64,000 nucleotides of DNA from Blattamonas nauphoetae. Lineage: Eukaryota > Preaxostyla > Oxymonadida. The notes under the pieces were generated by a model, which ran no database searches, was not told the DNA's origin, and saw nothing but the letters and a program-made list of their open reading frames with translations. Where the stretch lies: positions 124,001-188,000 of the forward strand of contig JARBJD010000049.1 in assembly GCA_033064195.1 (NCBI GenBank). Reading direction: 5' to 3'. Below, one piece after another: positions 22,861-34,543 of this stretch. Each line of letters begins with the position of its first letter. Positions within the stretch are counted from its first letter, which is position 1. A program made the translations under genes and the position numbers.

Positions 22861-23224
22861 GATGGAATCTACTAATTGATAGAATGGTGTGATTTGCACG
22901 GTGATCGGAGTTCCTGCTTTGGACTTGGAGTATTGAAGTTCTTGAAGCCGATTTGATCAGACCAACACCCATTTTTGTCGGTGATAAACTCTTAAGGAAA
23001 CAGAAATCACATTGGAATATTTCAATACATTCACAGGAAATGGGAAAAGTGTCGAGAACAAAGAAGAGTGTTCACCTGGAAAATCTAAAACGGAATAAGT
23101 GTGTGAGGGTGTCTGAAATACTCACAAAAAAGAACGAAAATCAACAAAATAACAAACAAGTACAAAAATCACTTTGATTCATTGACGAGAAATAAGGAGT
23201 TGACTAGGCCTGTATTTGGGACAT
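22861..23224. other. Spacer after the uL14 fragment
   Basis: A-rich sequence without recognisable coding homology. One ORF (22953-23177, lysine/asparagine-rich) has no family features. It probably contains the 3' end of the RRM gene on the minus strand. Confidence 0.4.
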
Positions 23225-24283
23225 TAATCCAATCTCACACGAGCGCGTGGGATGTTCAGGTCTTCCTCTGCCAGCAAAGATGCAAATGGTCCTGACGAAA
23301 AAATGAATTGTGATACGCCAGTAAGAAGAAGCGGGAATGGAGGAAAGACGGACATTTGAGGTGATTTGTGAGAGAGGATGGAACACGACGATAGCGGCGT
23401 AAAAAAGACTGGATGAGGAGCGCGTCGCAGGGAAATCGGTTGGGGCTCCAGAAAAGTTAAAGAAGCTGGACCAGACGGCCGACTGGATGTGGGTGGCGTT
23501 TGTGGAAATGACGAGGAGCTGGTGGTCATGAGAGAGATTGAAAGGAAAGGCTGAAAATAAGTGATGGGCATACTAGACAGTCGTGGCTTGGGGAGAGTCA
23601 GAAAAACCAACTTCGATTACTTGCCCGAGAACAAGAGTTTTGTTTTCGCTGATTTGAGCTCTCTCCGCATCTTCCACGTGATAGTATTCAATAAAGCGGG
23701 GTGATGTGTGAGATATTCCTCGTCTGATAAACTTAATTTTGCCATATTTTGAGAACCGGCTGTATAAGAGGTCTTCACGAGTCTGTTTAGGGAGATTCAT
23801 GACAGCGATAGTGGTATGGGAAACGGCAGGATGGGGACTCTGAAAGGGTCCGTGGAGTTGTTTCGCTGCTTTGGAAAGTGTTGCGAGTGTCAGTGGAGAT
23901 GAAGACTTCGAGACAGGGAATGTTGGTGGTGGAGGTTTGTAGTTTGGGTTGATGGTAGATCGAGAAAAACGGACCACAGGGCGCGGGATGTAGGGACTAT
24001 CAAGGAGATAATTGCTATCCTGAAAGTTACGAAAAAAAAAGATGCAAGTGAGAACATAGAACGAAACCTCGGACGGGAGTTCTCGTGGTGGTGGAGGGGT
24101 AGAGAATATTGAAGCGGGTGGTGAGGATATTGTATTTGGTGGTTTGGGTTGTGAAGTGTTTCCGATCCCTGGTGTGTATCCTTCGAAGAGAAGTGAGAGA
24201 AATGGCGAACCTGGAGGCTGATTTGGAGATGGAGAATTACCGGATGGATTATTGAGGCTCCATTCGATAGATAATTCTGACAT
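23225..24283 (-). CDS. Mei2-like RRM RNA-binding protein
   Basis: Starts at 24283 (MSELSIEWSLNNPSG) with a P/S-rich N-terminus. An intron of about 48 nt near 24021-24068 joins LPSE to DSNYLLDSP. A single RRM follows at about 23600-23830: RNP2 is TIAVMNLP, then REDLLYSRFSKYGKIKFIRR, and RNP1 is RFIEYYHVEDAERA. The tyrosine/aspartate-rich RNP1 and the G-x-I-x-x-I-R spacing resemble the first RRM of Mei2-like proteins, regulators of meiosis and growth that bind RNA. After the RRM either the frame stops at 23573 or an intron leads into another P/S-rich exon ending LNIPRARVRLD at 23225. I could not decide between these, so the 3' end is uncertain. Confidence 0.6.
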
Positions 24284-24363
24284 GGGAAATCAAGAATACG
24301 AAACAGAATATCTTGGGAAGAAAAGAATCGAAGTGATTAGGTTATGGGAGCCTGTTCGCGAAG

Positions 24364-26281
24364 ATGTCTGCTTCACCACGGTCTGTTCGAACTTCACACG
24401 ATCGAGTACGAACTTCGAATGCGACTGTTCGCACCTCACGATCTACAACGAACCCAAAAACTCAAATCACAACCACGCAAGGCATCCAAGCTCAACAGTT
24501 CAGGAACCAATATTCTCCACCAACAATTACCTGCACACCTCTCTCTAACACATCTCGAGGAACAAAAGTTTCTCTTTGTTCAGTTTCTATTTACTCATTT
24601 AACCAGCTCACATATGAAAGTGGAAAAAACCCCTCAGTCAAGCATATTCATATTCTTCCGAGTGGGGTTCCACCACCATCACAAGAAATCGACATGCTCC
24701 CTCCAAACGATTGGAAAGATTATGAAATTGTCACGTCATTTCCTTCGACGAAACGTGTATGTATTATCCTTTGTTCTTATCTTATCCCTTCGTTTTCTTG
24801 ATCAGACTGCTCCCCCAAACCTTATTGAGACTTCAGTCCCGATCGACCCGGAGTTCACAATGAGGGACCAAAACCATGCGACAAACACGATCCAATCTCC
24901 TCGAACACCGCGGAAGCATCGTGAGAGCACGAACAAACACGAAAAATTGATCTCTCTTCACGGAACGGATGAAATGGACACTCATTTTCGAAGAATGAGT
25001 GTCGACAAGAAATTACATCTCAGTCCATATCTGATCAATCCCCGAACTCCTTTTGACTTGGAACGCCATCGAAAGAAGCCGAAGCCTCTTCCAGAACAGC
25101 ATGTTTTGGGTGTGTTTATCAAGAAAGTCCCAACCAAACGAGAAAGACCAAAGACAGGAGAGACAGCACCTTCTCCACGAAGCTCAAGTGGGACGCGCCG
25201 ATCAATGAGGGATAGTCAACGAAGTAGAGGGCAAGGAGAGCATCGAGAGCATCAGTATTCTCCAACATTCTGGCCGGAGAGATCAGGGCGAGTTTCAACG
25301 AGAAAATGGAAGGAAGTAATCAATAAAAAAGAGAACGAACAACGAACGATGTCAGAAACACGAGATCGTTCTTATAGGCCAAGGTATTCGAGAGGAGGAC
25401 GGAGCACAGATCGGGGATCAAGAAACCATGGACACGCATTCTCGGATGATGGCGAATCACTAAACTCACCACAAAATGAAGAAACAGAGGAAGAAGGACA
25501 GACACCACGTACACAAGCAACAAGAAGCTCACAGCAACGACATCGACCAAAAAAAGAGTACGAACCAGATGATTGGAGAACCGAGATCAGAAATGACGTT
25601 TGGAGGCAGGCTATGGAGAGAATTAAGCAGAGGATCAACGAGCATGATGATTCTGACACATATATCGCAGATCGTGCTCAGACCGCACGCGAACTCCAAG
25701 CAGAACGTGCCGTGAAATTGCAGGACAGCCGCCGAGCCCGAGAACTCCATGCTGAAGAACACAAACGAAAGAGACTTCAGAAACAACAGGAAATTGTGGA
25801 CAGGCTCGCGTATGAAGAAGCAGCAAAGTATCAAATGAGTGAAGAACTGCGATTGATGAGTACAAACCCGAGACATAGGCTGCCTGGGGAAGCAAAGAGG
25901 GTTTATTCAAAGGGAATGCAGATGCGGAGGCAGAAGATGGAACGAGAACAAAGGATGGAAGAGAAGAAAGAGAGAGACGAAGAAAAAGAAAAGGAAAGAT
26001 CAAGAAGGGCTAATCGAAGAGGAGAACGAACAAAAGAGAAGAAACCCGAACAAAACTCACCTGAAGAGGCCGATAATACTGGATTTGGGTATGGCGATGA
26101 CGAGCATGAAGACCAGGAACCAACACCAGATTCTGAAGAAAATGCTCAAAACGAGGAGGAAAATCCACACGAAGAACAAGGGGATGATGAAAAGAATGAA
26201 GAAATAGATGCCCAAGAGAATGAGGAAGTTGAAGACGTTCCCAACAATTCGCCTCCTGATGTCTCCACTGATTTCCCTTAA
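24364..26281 (+). CDS. Charged coiled-coil protein, function unknown
   Basis: The N-terminus MSASPRSVRTSHDRVRTSNA (R/T/S-rich) reads to about 24575. A short intron precedes YESGKNPSVKHIHILPSGVP, and another (about 24757-24806) joins FPSTKR to TAPPNLIETSV. From there one long exon runs to TAA at 26281. It carries a conserved-looking block (LSPYLINPRTPFDLERHRKK, LPEQHVLGVFIKKVP), an R/S-rich linker, a long E/K/R-rich coiled coil (about residues 430-540) and a very acidic tail. This architecture is frequent in basal-body and axoneme proteins, but no family is recognised. The divergent neighbour (RRM gene) starts 81 bp away. Confidence 0.6.
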
Positions 26282-26518
26282 ATCAGCTATTCCCGAGTCA
26301 TCACCTTCACACCATGGTTTTATTTGTTTTACATGCTACTCAATCTCGTTTTTGGTTCATTGATACATTCAAGCAATCCTCTTCCTTTCGACACAACACT
26401 GTTTTCTTCTTTCACCGAGTTCACAGCGATGCTTGAAAGCTTTAACTTTACTTCGAAATGTTTCTCGTGAAGTGAGACCCATACAAGGAAAAGAAGAAGA
26501 AAAGATGAATCCCAGCCT

Positions 26519-28534
26519 CTATTTCTCAGGAATGAGGTCGGTGACGTCGAGCTGGAGGATGTCTGCCTCGCATCCCAACAATCCCCCCACATTCGGATTT
26601 GTCCTTCCAAGATCACCGTGAACAAACTCCTTCACGTAGGTCCCAGCAGATGTTTGGAGAGCAAGCACGAAGTAGTGTGGGTTGATGAATGTGGTGTGCA
26701 TGGAGTAGACCACCTTCTGGCGGGAGTCGAGGCTGCGGCGGTGCAGAACACGGATGGGAGTGAGCTGAGAGACTTGGAGCGGTTCTGTGAGCGACAGGCG
26801 GGACTGGGAAGATGGCGGGAGAGAAACACAAACTAGGGACTCTGGTGTCTGCGGGGCCGATGTCCACACAACAGCGGTGTATTCCTTTCTCTTGTGGGTC
26901 TCGCCTTCCTTCAGACTCATGAAGATGGCCCTGTGAAATGAGATGATCTGAGTGGCAAGACAAACTGAGTAGCGAAGTGCGGATTGTTAATTTTGACGAG
27001 TCCTTCCATTTCCAGTTGTGCAGCGGCGGAGGCCAGATCAGAGTCTGTCACATCCAGTCGCTTGCAATTGACCTGCAAAGAAGAGGAAATTGGGTGAGAT
27101 GGAATGAAGGAGAGACAAGTTCGAGACAGAACGGCCTGCCGTTCCCAAGCATCCGCACGTCCACGTCTTCTCTGCCAGCGGAATGGAAGAGGGAAGACTC
27201 GGCCTGGAAGAGAGGGATGAACGCCTTGTCGATCTCTTCCTGCGTCGACGACTCAAAAGTTGCATGTGAGTCTTCGTCGTCCTGAAAAGAGAAGGTGGAA
27301 GAGCGCAAACCTCCCCACCCACAGCTGCCACACGCCACGGGGTCTGCGGCAAGAGGCGAGAGAACTTGTTGTATTCGCCGGCGATGAGGACGGGCTCGCA
27401 GAGAGATGTCACTTTGAGCGTGGTGGCCCAGTTGTCGTGGACAGTCGGCGGGAGGAAGTCGTTTCGACGCATCAATTCGAGAGGGGGGTTTTGGAGGGCT
27501 TGACGGAGAATCGTGTTCGTGAAGAAGGCAACAGATTTTGGTTCCTTTAGGAGAGGAGCCCCACTCGCCTCAGAGGATGGTGGTTGTTCAGATGACGTTT
27601 TCGTTTTCTCTTTCTCTTTCTGTTTCCATTTTGCCTGTCGCTCAGCACGCTTTTGAAGATGTTCAGTTTGTTGTTTTTGAGCATTACTGACAATGAAATC
27701 GCAGGAATGGAGAGCTGAAGTGTCGGAGAAGTCCAGAGCAAAATTCATTCGAACACGAGCCTAAGAATTCATAAAAATGACAAGAATAAGACTGTACACA
27801 TCAGCAACAACTTGAAAAAGTTTGTTCTGTTCCAACCGATGGATAATCAGATTCCGACTGATTGTTTTCAAATCTCCATCAAATGATGTCCACTGACCCT
27901 CTCCAAGAACACCAATCAATGCTTCGACTTTTGGCAAGGAAAGAGCAATCCCAAACTCCCTGAAACAGAGAGCTGGTGGGAGTGAGTATGAGATGTTTAT
28001 GGGAAGTGGCTGAGAATGGACGTCCAGAATTTGGAATCGAAAGAAGAACATCAATGAAAAGAGGGAGGGAAATCATGAGAAACGAAAGACACATACATGA
28101 GTGACGCCAGTGAATGTCGAGAGAAGTTGATCTTGAACGATTGAATCAAGATTATCTTGTCCGCAAGCATGCATCGTTCCAAGACAACACACACACGATT
28201 CTGGACGGGAAAGTTCAATGACAATTAAGGGATTAACCTCGTGAAAACTTAAGATCTGGCAGAATTGGGACAAGCTTATCCAATAAACCTTGTTCAAGAA
28301 TCTGGATTGGAAATCACAAGGGAAACGGAGAAAGAACATAACTCAAGAACTAAATCGGAAGGATACATGTGTTGGGAGGAAGTGGAGAGCTTGATCTCTG
28401 AGATTGAGGAAGCACAACAGACATCGACTGCACATCCCCATCTTGTTCAGAATAGACAAATAATCAAGAAGGACATGGTTATCCAGGGAGGAGGTACGGT
28501 GTGTGACAAGAGAGAAGAGAGAGTCGTGAATCAT
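26519..28534 (-). CDS. PUS10: tRNA pseudouridine synthase PUS10
   Basis: Isomerises uridine 54 (and 55 in some lineages) in the T-loop of tRNAs. Exon 1 (28367-28534, 56 residues) carries the N-terminal zinc-binding CSRCLLCF, matching the CxRC of PUS10. Later exons give ILEQGLLDKLVPILPDL, a THUMP-like middle region (FALDFSDTSALHSCDFIVSN), and the catalytic core with GREDVDVRMLGNGRPF, the diagnostic PUS10 motif containing the catalytic Asp. The last exons (KEGETHKRKEYTAVV; VSQLTPIRVLHRRSL; TSAGTYVKEFVHGDLGRTNP) are also typical. It ends at 26519. Exon 1 and part of intron 1 lie inside the left palindrome arm, so the gene straddles the arm boundary at 28340. Intermediate borders between 27000 and 28300 are approximate. 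Confidence 0.88.
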
Positions 28535-28787
28535 TTGGACAGTGGGTTGATTTGAGAATTGATTGTTTTGGAAATTAGAGGAAGGAGGAAGGGTTTGTGT
28601 AAATTTAGTAGAAGAGGGAGAGGCAAAGGATGATGGGGAAATGAACATGAGAAGAGGAAAGGGAACACAGCGAGACAAGAAAAACGTCAAAGGACCAGAA
28701 ATCGACAAGAAAAATGACAAAAAGGATCCAGGACGAAATGAAAGAAAGAAGGAATGAGAAAAAAGGAAGAAAAGCCTCGATAGAGAG

Positions 28788-28793
28788 AAAAAA
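28788..28793 (-). terminator. Pol III terminator of the left tRNA-Pro
   Basis: A run of six A on the plus strand (six T in the transcript) lies 3 bp after the tRNA 3' end, the standard RNA polymerase III stop. Confidence 0.75.
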
Positions 28794-28796
28794 GGT

Positions 28797-28868
28797 GGGC
28801 CGCTCCGGGATTTGAACCCGGGACCTCTTGCACCCAAAGCAAGAATCATACCCCTAGACCAAGCGGCC
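28797..28868 (-). tRNA. tRNA-Pro (anticodon UGG), left-arm copy
   Basis: Full cloverleaf. The seven-base acceptor stem is GGCCGCT/AGCGGCC, the D-arm contains the A box GGTCTAGGGGTAT, the anticodon stem is CTTGC/GCAAG with loop TTTGGGT (anticodon TGG), and the T-arm is CCGGG-TTCAAAT-CCCGG. There is no intron. It is identical to the copy at 39993-40064 in the right arm. Confidence 0.97.
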
Positions 28869-30720
28869 GTCGATCCAACTTCAATTATTACCTCTTTTAT
28901 ATTCAAACTTCACTTCACCCACACTTTTTCTTTTTTTTCTCTTTTTCTTTTTCTAGCTTCGGTTCTTCATTCACCTCGCTAAATATGCTGAAAATGACAC
29001 TTCTAGATAATTTATTTAGAAATAAATCGGGTATAATGCGTCGATAAAATGGAACCACTTTGTAGACCCTCAAAATTCCCTGTTTTATTAAAAAAACCCA
29101 TTTTTATACGATAAAATGCAGATTTCAAACTTTAGTGTGAAAATTTGATCTTCTAAACTCTTAGAAACATGTTAACAATCGTCACTTGAGAGAGAAAATT
29201 ATCAAAAATCCCTCAAAATAATGAGAATGTTGACGAAGAATGGGGAACAATGCCATCTCTTCGCCACTTCTTGATTGTTGAAAAATTGCTAGATATTGTT
29301 ATTTGTGTATATAAAGTTAAATTTCGAGAGATAATCGAGATAGTGTGGATGATACTTCATCTTTCGAATAAAAACAGGTGTATTTTTAAAAACGGATTTT
29401 TGTGGGTCTTATTCTATCACGACTTCCTATTCCTCAACATAAATGCATTTTAATTCGAGACATTGTCTTATCAACCCTGGCTACCACTGTTTCCATCAAT
29501 ACAGGGGCGATGATTTTTCCTTGATCTCAGATTGTTAGTTGATCCAACCAGGGTTTTGACACAATAACCATTTCACTGTTAGTAACAATGGTGAAGTGAG
29601 CAAAAGAAAAAAGCCGAGATTTTAAGAGAGATTCTGATGGGAAGGAGATTCGTGCCCTTAGATGGTTTCGAGGCCAATCATAATTCGTGATCGAGCTCTC
29701 ATCGAGCATTGTTATCTCCAAGAAATGGGTGAGAATTTTTGAGATCATAAACAAGTACGAGAATCCGAATCAGAAAACGAGAATAATCTGTCTTGTCAGT
29801 GTTTAGTCTAATTTCACGAGAATGACATCGAATGGTGTCTCCAACGAGTCTTTGAGAATGGACAATGTATGTCTCAGCTGTGTGATGAGACGAGATTCGA
29901 AGAAGGGTATTTGATCTTTTTTACGATATCAAAAATTCTCACCCAATATCTCCACAACCAGCCATTCGTTTTGAACCAAATAAAGTGCATTTGATTCGTA
30001 AAGAACTCGGCAAAACATTCCCAAAAAGAAAAACTTTTTTCCTAAGAAATTTTTGTCGAGAAAATATGGGTTTTTTTGAAGTCCCAGAAACCCCAAAGTT
30101 TTTTGGCAATTTTTTCAAAATGTTCAAATCACCAAAAAAAGTATCTGGAAGAAGAATCATGACAATTGATCCACAGGTTGTTGAGATATGGCCAGTGCAC
30201 ACGAAAAACGCATTTTTTGAAGGAGTCATAAGCATGGATATTGGAGTTTTCTCAGTGAGTACATGTAATTTTTTGTCGAAATTTTGATTTTTTTATTAGT
30301 TTAACCAAAATGGTCCTTTACAGAAAAAGGACCTTATTGGTGACATGAGACTAATTGGTGACACAACTATCAGCAAGAATTTTCGTTCAAAAACACGTTT
30401 TGGCTCTTTCCTCAGAATGGACGATAAATTATCTCTTAGTTTGTTTTGTTGTTTTTATCTTGTTTTACTGATTAATTCTCAATGTTGGTTCATTTTAACC
30501 ATTTTTAGAATGATATGGGCCGTTAGAAGGATATAGATGATGAGTTATAGGTCCCATCAGCGGAAATGATAGTCCTCTGATAAACACGATTTTATCAATT
30601 AACCCGTACAAAATAGACATTTTTCACCAAGTATCTTTAACTCTCCTCCTCATAGTATCCTGATAGACCCAGATACAGTCCTGAAACTCATTCAAATTCC
30701 ATTTCGCTCCATTCTCCTCT
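28869..30720. other. AT-rich, gene-free tract of the left arm
   Basis: About 1.85 kb, markedly richer in A/T and homopolymers than the flanks. Several 60-100-residue ORFs occur on both strands, for example at 29985-30287 and antisense at 29939-30235, but they have lysine/phenylalanine bias from A/T runs and no family signature. It could be the relic of a mobile element or heterochromatin-like sequence. The mirror image lies at about 38140-39992. Confidence 0.5.
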
Positions 30721-31303
30721 CCCTCTCTTACCCTGAGCAAATGTGCAAACACACCCTGAACAGTGTGTGCTGGACAAAAAGTGCGTCAGCACAACATTCA
30801 CACTTTCTTGATTCCAAAAAGGGTCCAAAAAGTTACTCCGATTATTGAAACTTTAGAGACTTTTCCCCGTGATCTTTAACTGAAAATTTCCTCTATTTCG
30901 ATATATAGAATGTCATTTTGTCAGTTTATCTCTTCATCCCCAACTATTCATCGGATCCGTTCCTATCATCAATTCCCTCCATCGTCGTGAAAAGAGACAA
31001 GGTTAACAAACTGTTGGACATTGTTTTCATGTGATATCTTCTGATTTGTGAATTTGAGATTTGTTTCACTCGATTGAGCCTAGTTATTCATGGATTAGAT
31101 CATCCTCCAGACTCTGTGCTGAATTTCAGAAATGATGGGCCCAAAGTGCACAAGATCGAACAACATGCACAAACCACCACAAACACAACATCCAACACAA
31201 TGACTTCTGAAAAGATTAATCAAAAGCTAGGGTGTTTTCTCTTCTCTCTCTCATCCTTCTTCTCCTTTTTTTGCTCTATATCTCATCTCTCACTCATAGA
31301 TTG

Positions 31304-31960
31304 TGACCGTAACGGGGAACATTGTTGTGTCGGAATGGTATGTCCCCCTCTCGTTTACCTCTCTTTTATGGACTGTCCACTGATTTAGAACATCATTAAA
31401 GATGGATGGAATCTGGAATGAGTTGGATCAGTCTGCCAGACACGATCGGTAAATCAAATGCTGAAATGATCTCACCGTACGTCGCCCTCTCTTTTTCTCT
31501 CCCTCTTTATTGTTTTTTCGAAGTTAGGACTTAATTATTGATAGATTGAAAAAGCAAAGTGAATGATCATTCTGGCCGTCACGATCGGGCAGGGTCATGC
31601 TGAAGAGCGCACACCGTATGCTTCCCTCTCTGTTTACATCTCCATTTATTGTTTCTTCTCTATTTTTAAGACCTAATTACCAGTCGATACGGAGTAAAAG
31701 ACTCTGATCTAACCTGTTGTCCTGATCGGACAGTGGATTGTATACTCACGCACGTCGTGTGTTTCTCTCTTTGTTTGCCTCAATCTTTATTGTTTTTCCC
31801 CTTTTGAAGACTTATTGAGCAATAGGTACCTTTAGAAATGACTCCGTTCAAACGGGCTGTCCTGATCGGACAATGTAATGCCGAAGAGCACAAACGGTAT
31901 GTTCCTCCCTTTACTTTCATCTCATTTATCTTCTTGAATTATCATCCTCTCTCTCCTTCT
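31304..31960 (+). repeat. Tandem array, 140-bp period, of exon-intron-like units (left arm)
   Basis: Five degenerate units start near 31304, 31444, 31583, 31724 and 31864. Each has a core like GATCGG, a GC-richer 60-70-bp segment ending in a splice-donor-like GTATG or GTACG (about 31337, 31477, 31616, 31757, 31898), and a T-rich 65-75-bp segment containing TTTATTGTTTTT and ending in AG. The array resembles a duplicated mini-exon plus its intron. It runs directly into the beta-helix reading frame from about 32040, so the units may be 5' exons of that gene. The mirror is at about 36900-37560. Confidence 0.6.
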
Positions 31961-32039
31961 GATTCCCCTCATATCTTCCTCTCTTTTCCTTTTCCTCGTG
32001 ATGTCGATTCTTTTACTCTGTCTTTGCTGTCCCTGAAGC

Positions 32040-32994
32040 CAAACTGTCCATATGGGAATGGAGCCGTGGTGGTGAACCTCTCCTCTACTCGTGTTATCTC
32101 AGGACAGAGCGCCAACCACACCCTTGACAATCTTGTCATCACAGTCAATGGATTGGACAGCCCTCTGTGCTCAAACAACCCCAAATGCCACACGTTGACC
32201 TACATGTCCAGTAACTCAAACAAAGATGCTAAAATTGCTGTTGAAGAAGGGACTTTTGATGTATCCCAAACAGAAGAAGGGTTTGACGTCACATCCCGCA
32301 AGCTTGTTATCACAGGCAGTGGAATGACAAACACCATAATCAAACTGTCAAAGCCAGCCAATCGAAGAACATCTTTCTCGGTGACATCTGGTCAATTGGC
32401 CATGATATTAATCGCGTTCTCACTCAAAGGCGGAGAGGCCGGACTTCAGTTAACAATCTTCAATCTGAACGGAAAGGGGTCGCTGACTCTCGCAGGATGC
32501 AATTTTACTCATTCAGTCAACGTGATCAAGTCCAGGTTCACCGTTATTCAGAGGGCACACTCAAAGTCACCAAATGTGATTTCTCGTCACTTCCATCAAC
32601 CTGCACACACAATCTTGTCATAAACGTCTCACTGCAAGGGAATCTTCAGATCTTAATCGACACTTGCGTGTTCACCTCGATCACTCTCCAAAATCCTGAC
32701 GATCTCTTCCAATCTGCGGTTCTTCTTAACATCGAAGGAGATATGACCAACTACCAACTGCAAGCGCTGACATTCACAGGAGGAGCAGCATGCAAAGGTT
32801 CAGACCTTCATTTTGCGTGTCCAGATGTTGTGCCGGTTCACATCCGTTCCCACTGCAGATTCAGCTTCAAAGACAACAAAAAGGGCAATAGACGCTTCCA
32901 TGTCAAAACAGAAACAAATAGAGGATCTAAACAATTTCGTTCTTCAATGGTATTTCTCAAGACAGACGCTTTTCGTTTCAGCCACTGGAGATGA
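32040..32994 (+). pseudogene. Beta-helix surface-type protein gene, left-arm copy (frame interrupted)
   Basis: Same sequence as the intact frame at 35866-36837, but a G run is one base shorter (GGG at 32553-32555 against four in the other arm), which shifts the frame and ends the first half at 32623. The protein before the shift (PNCPYGNGAVVVNLSSTRVI and on) is identical. A homopolymer difference of this kind could be a sequencing error, in which case this copy too would be functional. Further frames (RQTLFVSATGDDNRNGKTA) follow past 32990 without a clear splice. Confidence 0.55.
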
Positions 32995-32999
32995 CAATC

Positions 33000-34082
33000 G
33001 CAATGGCAAAACGGCAGAAATTGAATGCAAATCAATCAGTCGCGTCGATCCTACCAATCCGTGCACCGCAGCAGGCCGACATCATAGCGCTGTGCAGGTT
33101 CGCCTTCCTATCACCGTTGGGGCTGTTCATCTCCTCGTCCGCAACTGAGCTGTGGCTCGTCGTTCGCCTTCCGTTTCGCTGATTGCAGGCAACAACTCTA
33201 TGGGAAGAATCCCTCAGCGGATCGGAAGACAGTGGCAACTCCTGATAGAACAGGAATTGCGCACCAATGATTCAGTGTTCGAGTGGAAGCTGAGAAAGAA
33301 GGCGAGAAGGAACTGAACAAGCCGCATTCGCTTTTCAAAATGAATACCCTCTCCTCTCGCTCGATCCTCCTCTACCCCAACAACCAAGTTCTCATCGTCC
33401 TTCCCGAATGATACGCAAGAGCAACTGGCCTCGACTGCACAAACCACTCCACAATGTAGTCAGAGAAGATAGTCAAGTACTGAAAGTTGAACAGAATGTG
33501 TGAGAGACGAGAACATTCACTTTAAGGATATCCATTTCATTTAGAGCCACTATTATTTTCACAGGACCATCTCGTCTCCAATATAGATTTCATGTTGCAT
33601 TCTTCTGTCATTTTTCCATTGTACAATCACGACGGTTGACCAGGTTTATCCTTCCGGTTGAATTGGAACGTAATATGGGTTGATCAATCCAGACTTAGAT
33701 TCACACATTAGATGAGGTTCTACTTAACAGTTTGATCTGATTTCAACAAGTTAATCCATCTAGTATCGAAATAGAGACATATGTGACGTGTTCCGTTTCT
33801 GAACAGTGTGTGTGCTGAAAAATGACAAAATTGCGCAAAAGCTCAGGGTAACCCCTCTCTCTTCTCATGAGTGTTGGTGAACGGCTGTGGCGTTCCTGGC
33901 TTTGATTCCGATTGACGAGACAGAACTCTCCATTTGGCTCACCGCTCGATTCTGAACAAATTACTGTTTTAATTGATCGTTTCACTGCTTTTTCTTGACA
34001 TAGACAATCTTTTTCAACTATATTAGAGAAAAACACAGACACAGAAGAGATAATGGAAGGTAGAATGAAAGCAGAAATGATT
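33000..34082. other. Non-coding or unresolved stretch, left arm
   Basis: Downstream of the beta-helix frame the sequence has short ORFs only. A minus-strand frame (33214-33447) and the tail of another (33743-34279) look like shadows. It contains the inner inverted motif GCTCAGGGTAA at 33841. Nothing further is supported. Confidence 0.4.
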
Positions 34083-34543
34083 TTAATGAGAGCTAGATGA
34101 GTCATCATATTTACTTTCTCCTTTGGTAGTTGGTTTTGCAGCTTTCTTCGCCTTTTTGTGAACCAGGAAGCCCTCTTCTTGGATTTGCTGAAGACTTTTC
34201 CCCTTTTTCGATGCTTTATTCCAGGGGCATCCTTTTTCATGGTTCTCCAGCTTCTCTTTTGTGGGGAACGGAAGGTCACAGTACTGACATTCTCTTCTGA
34301 GACCGGTTTTTGATCTCACTGGCGTCCCAAGGGTCATTTTTGGCTTTGGTTGACCCTTGTTTTAAACAGTCTGTATGTTTTTGGAGGCGGACGAGGTGTC
34401 GCTTCGCACACAGGGGTTGGCTGAGCTTCCTGTGTAGGAACCGGCGTTTCCACTTCGGTTGCAGCCTGTGGAGCTGGTTGTGGTGGTACAAAGTTTGCAT
34501 AGAACGAGACCTCAGGCGAAGAATCTAAATCGATAAATGACAT
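34083..34543 (-). CDS. Small C2HC zinc-finger protein straddling the palindrome loop
   Basis: Begins in the loop with MSFIDLDSSPEVSFYANFVP at 34543, followed by a P/T/E-rich linker. It continues in a second frame, from 34337, with the finger CQYCDLPFPTKEKLENHEKGC (C-x2-C-x12-H-x3-C, a C2HC knuckle). A lysine-rich tail ends SKYDDSSSSH at 34083. The two frames overlap by one base (TGA/ATG) near 34335 and no GT-AG pair bridges them in phase. Either a base is missing in a nearby A or G run, or these are two genes. The promoter and 5' UTR would lie in the right arm beyond 34589. No family name is assigned beyond the knuckle type. Confidence 0.55.

Larger units (their letters stand above)
30728..33851. 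repeat. Candidate element bounded by short inverted motif TTACCCTGAGC
   Basis: TTACCCTGAGC at 30728-30738 is matched by its reverse complement at 33841-33851. Both ends are flanked by CCCTCTC (30721-30727; 33853-33859, offset by one C), a possible 7-bp target duplication in CT-rich DNA. Each end also carries a copy of CTGAACAGTGTGTGCTG, but the two face opposite ways relative to the termini. The interval contains the 140-bp exon-like array and the beta-helix gene, with no transposase recognised. The mirror in the right arm is 35009-38130. The interpretation as a mobile unit is tentative. Confidence 0.3.
28340..34271 (+). repeat. Left arm of giant inverted repeat (palindrome)
   Basis: This 5.93-kb segment is repeated in inverse orientation at 34589-40521. 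Paired positions sum to 68861 at the outer end and 68860 at the inner end. Outer identity stops at 28340, inside PUS10 intron 1; inner identity stops at 34271, inside a zinc-finger gene. In the parts compared by eye the arms differ only by indels in homopolymers or CT/GA microsatellites (around 30390, 30620, 30725, 30815, 31235 and 32553), and no substitution was noticed. Confidence 0.95.

Noticed and set aside
29939-30287. Overlapping sense/antisense ORFs of about 100 codons in the AT-rich tract
   Set aside because: Amino-acid bias follows A/T runs, both strands are equally open, and no motif or start context is present.
31304-31960. CRISPR-like array
   Set aside because: Units are degenerate along their full length rather than identical repeats with unique spacers, and the context is eukaryotic and exon-intron-like.
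33214-33447. Minus-strand ORF of 77 codons and its mirror at 35413-35646
   Set aside because: No recognisable features; probably a chance frame in the beta-helix flank.
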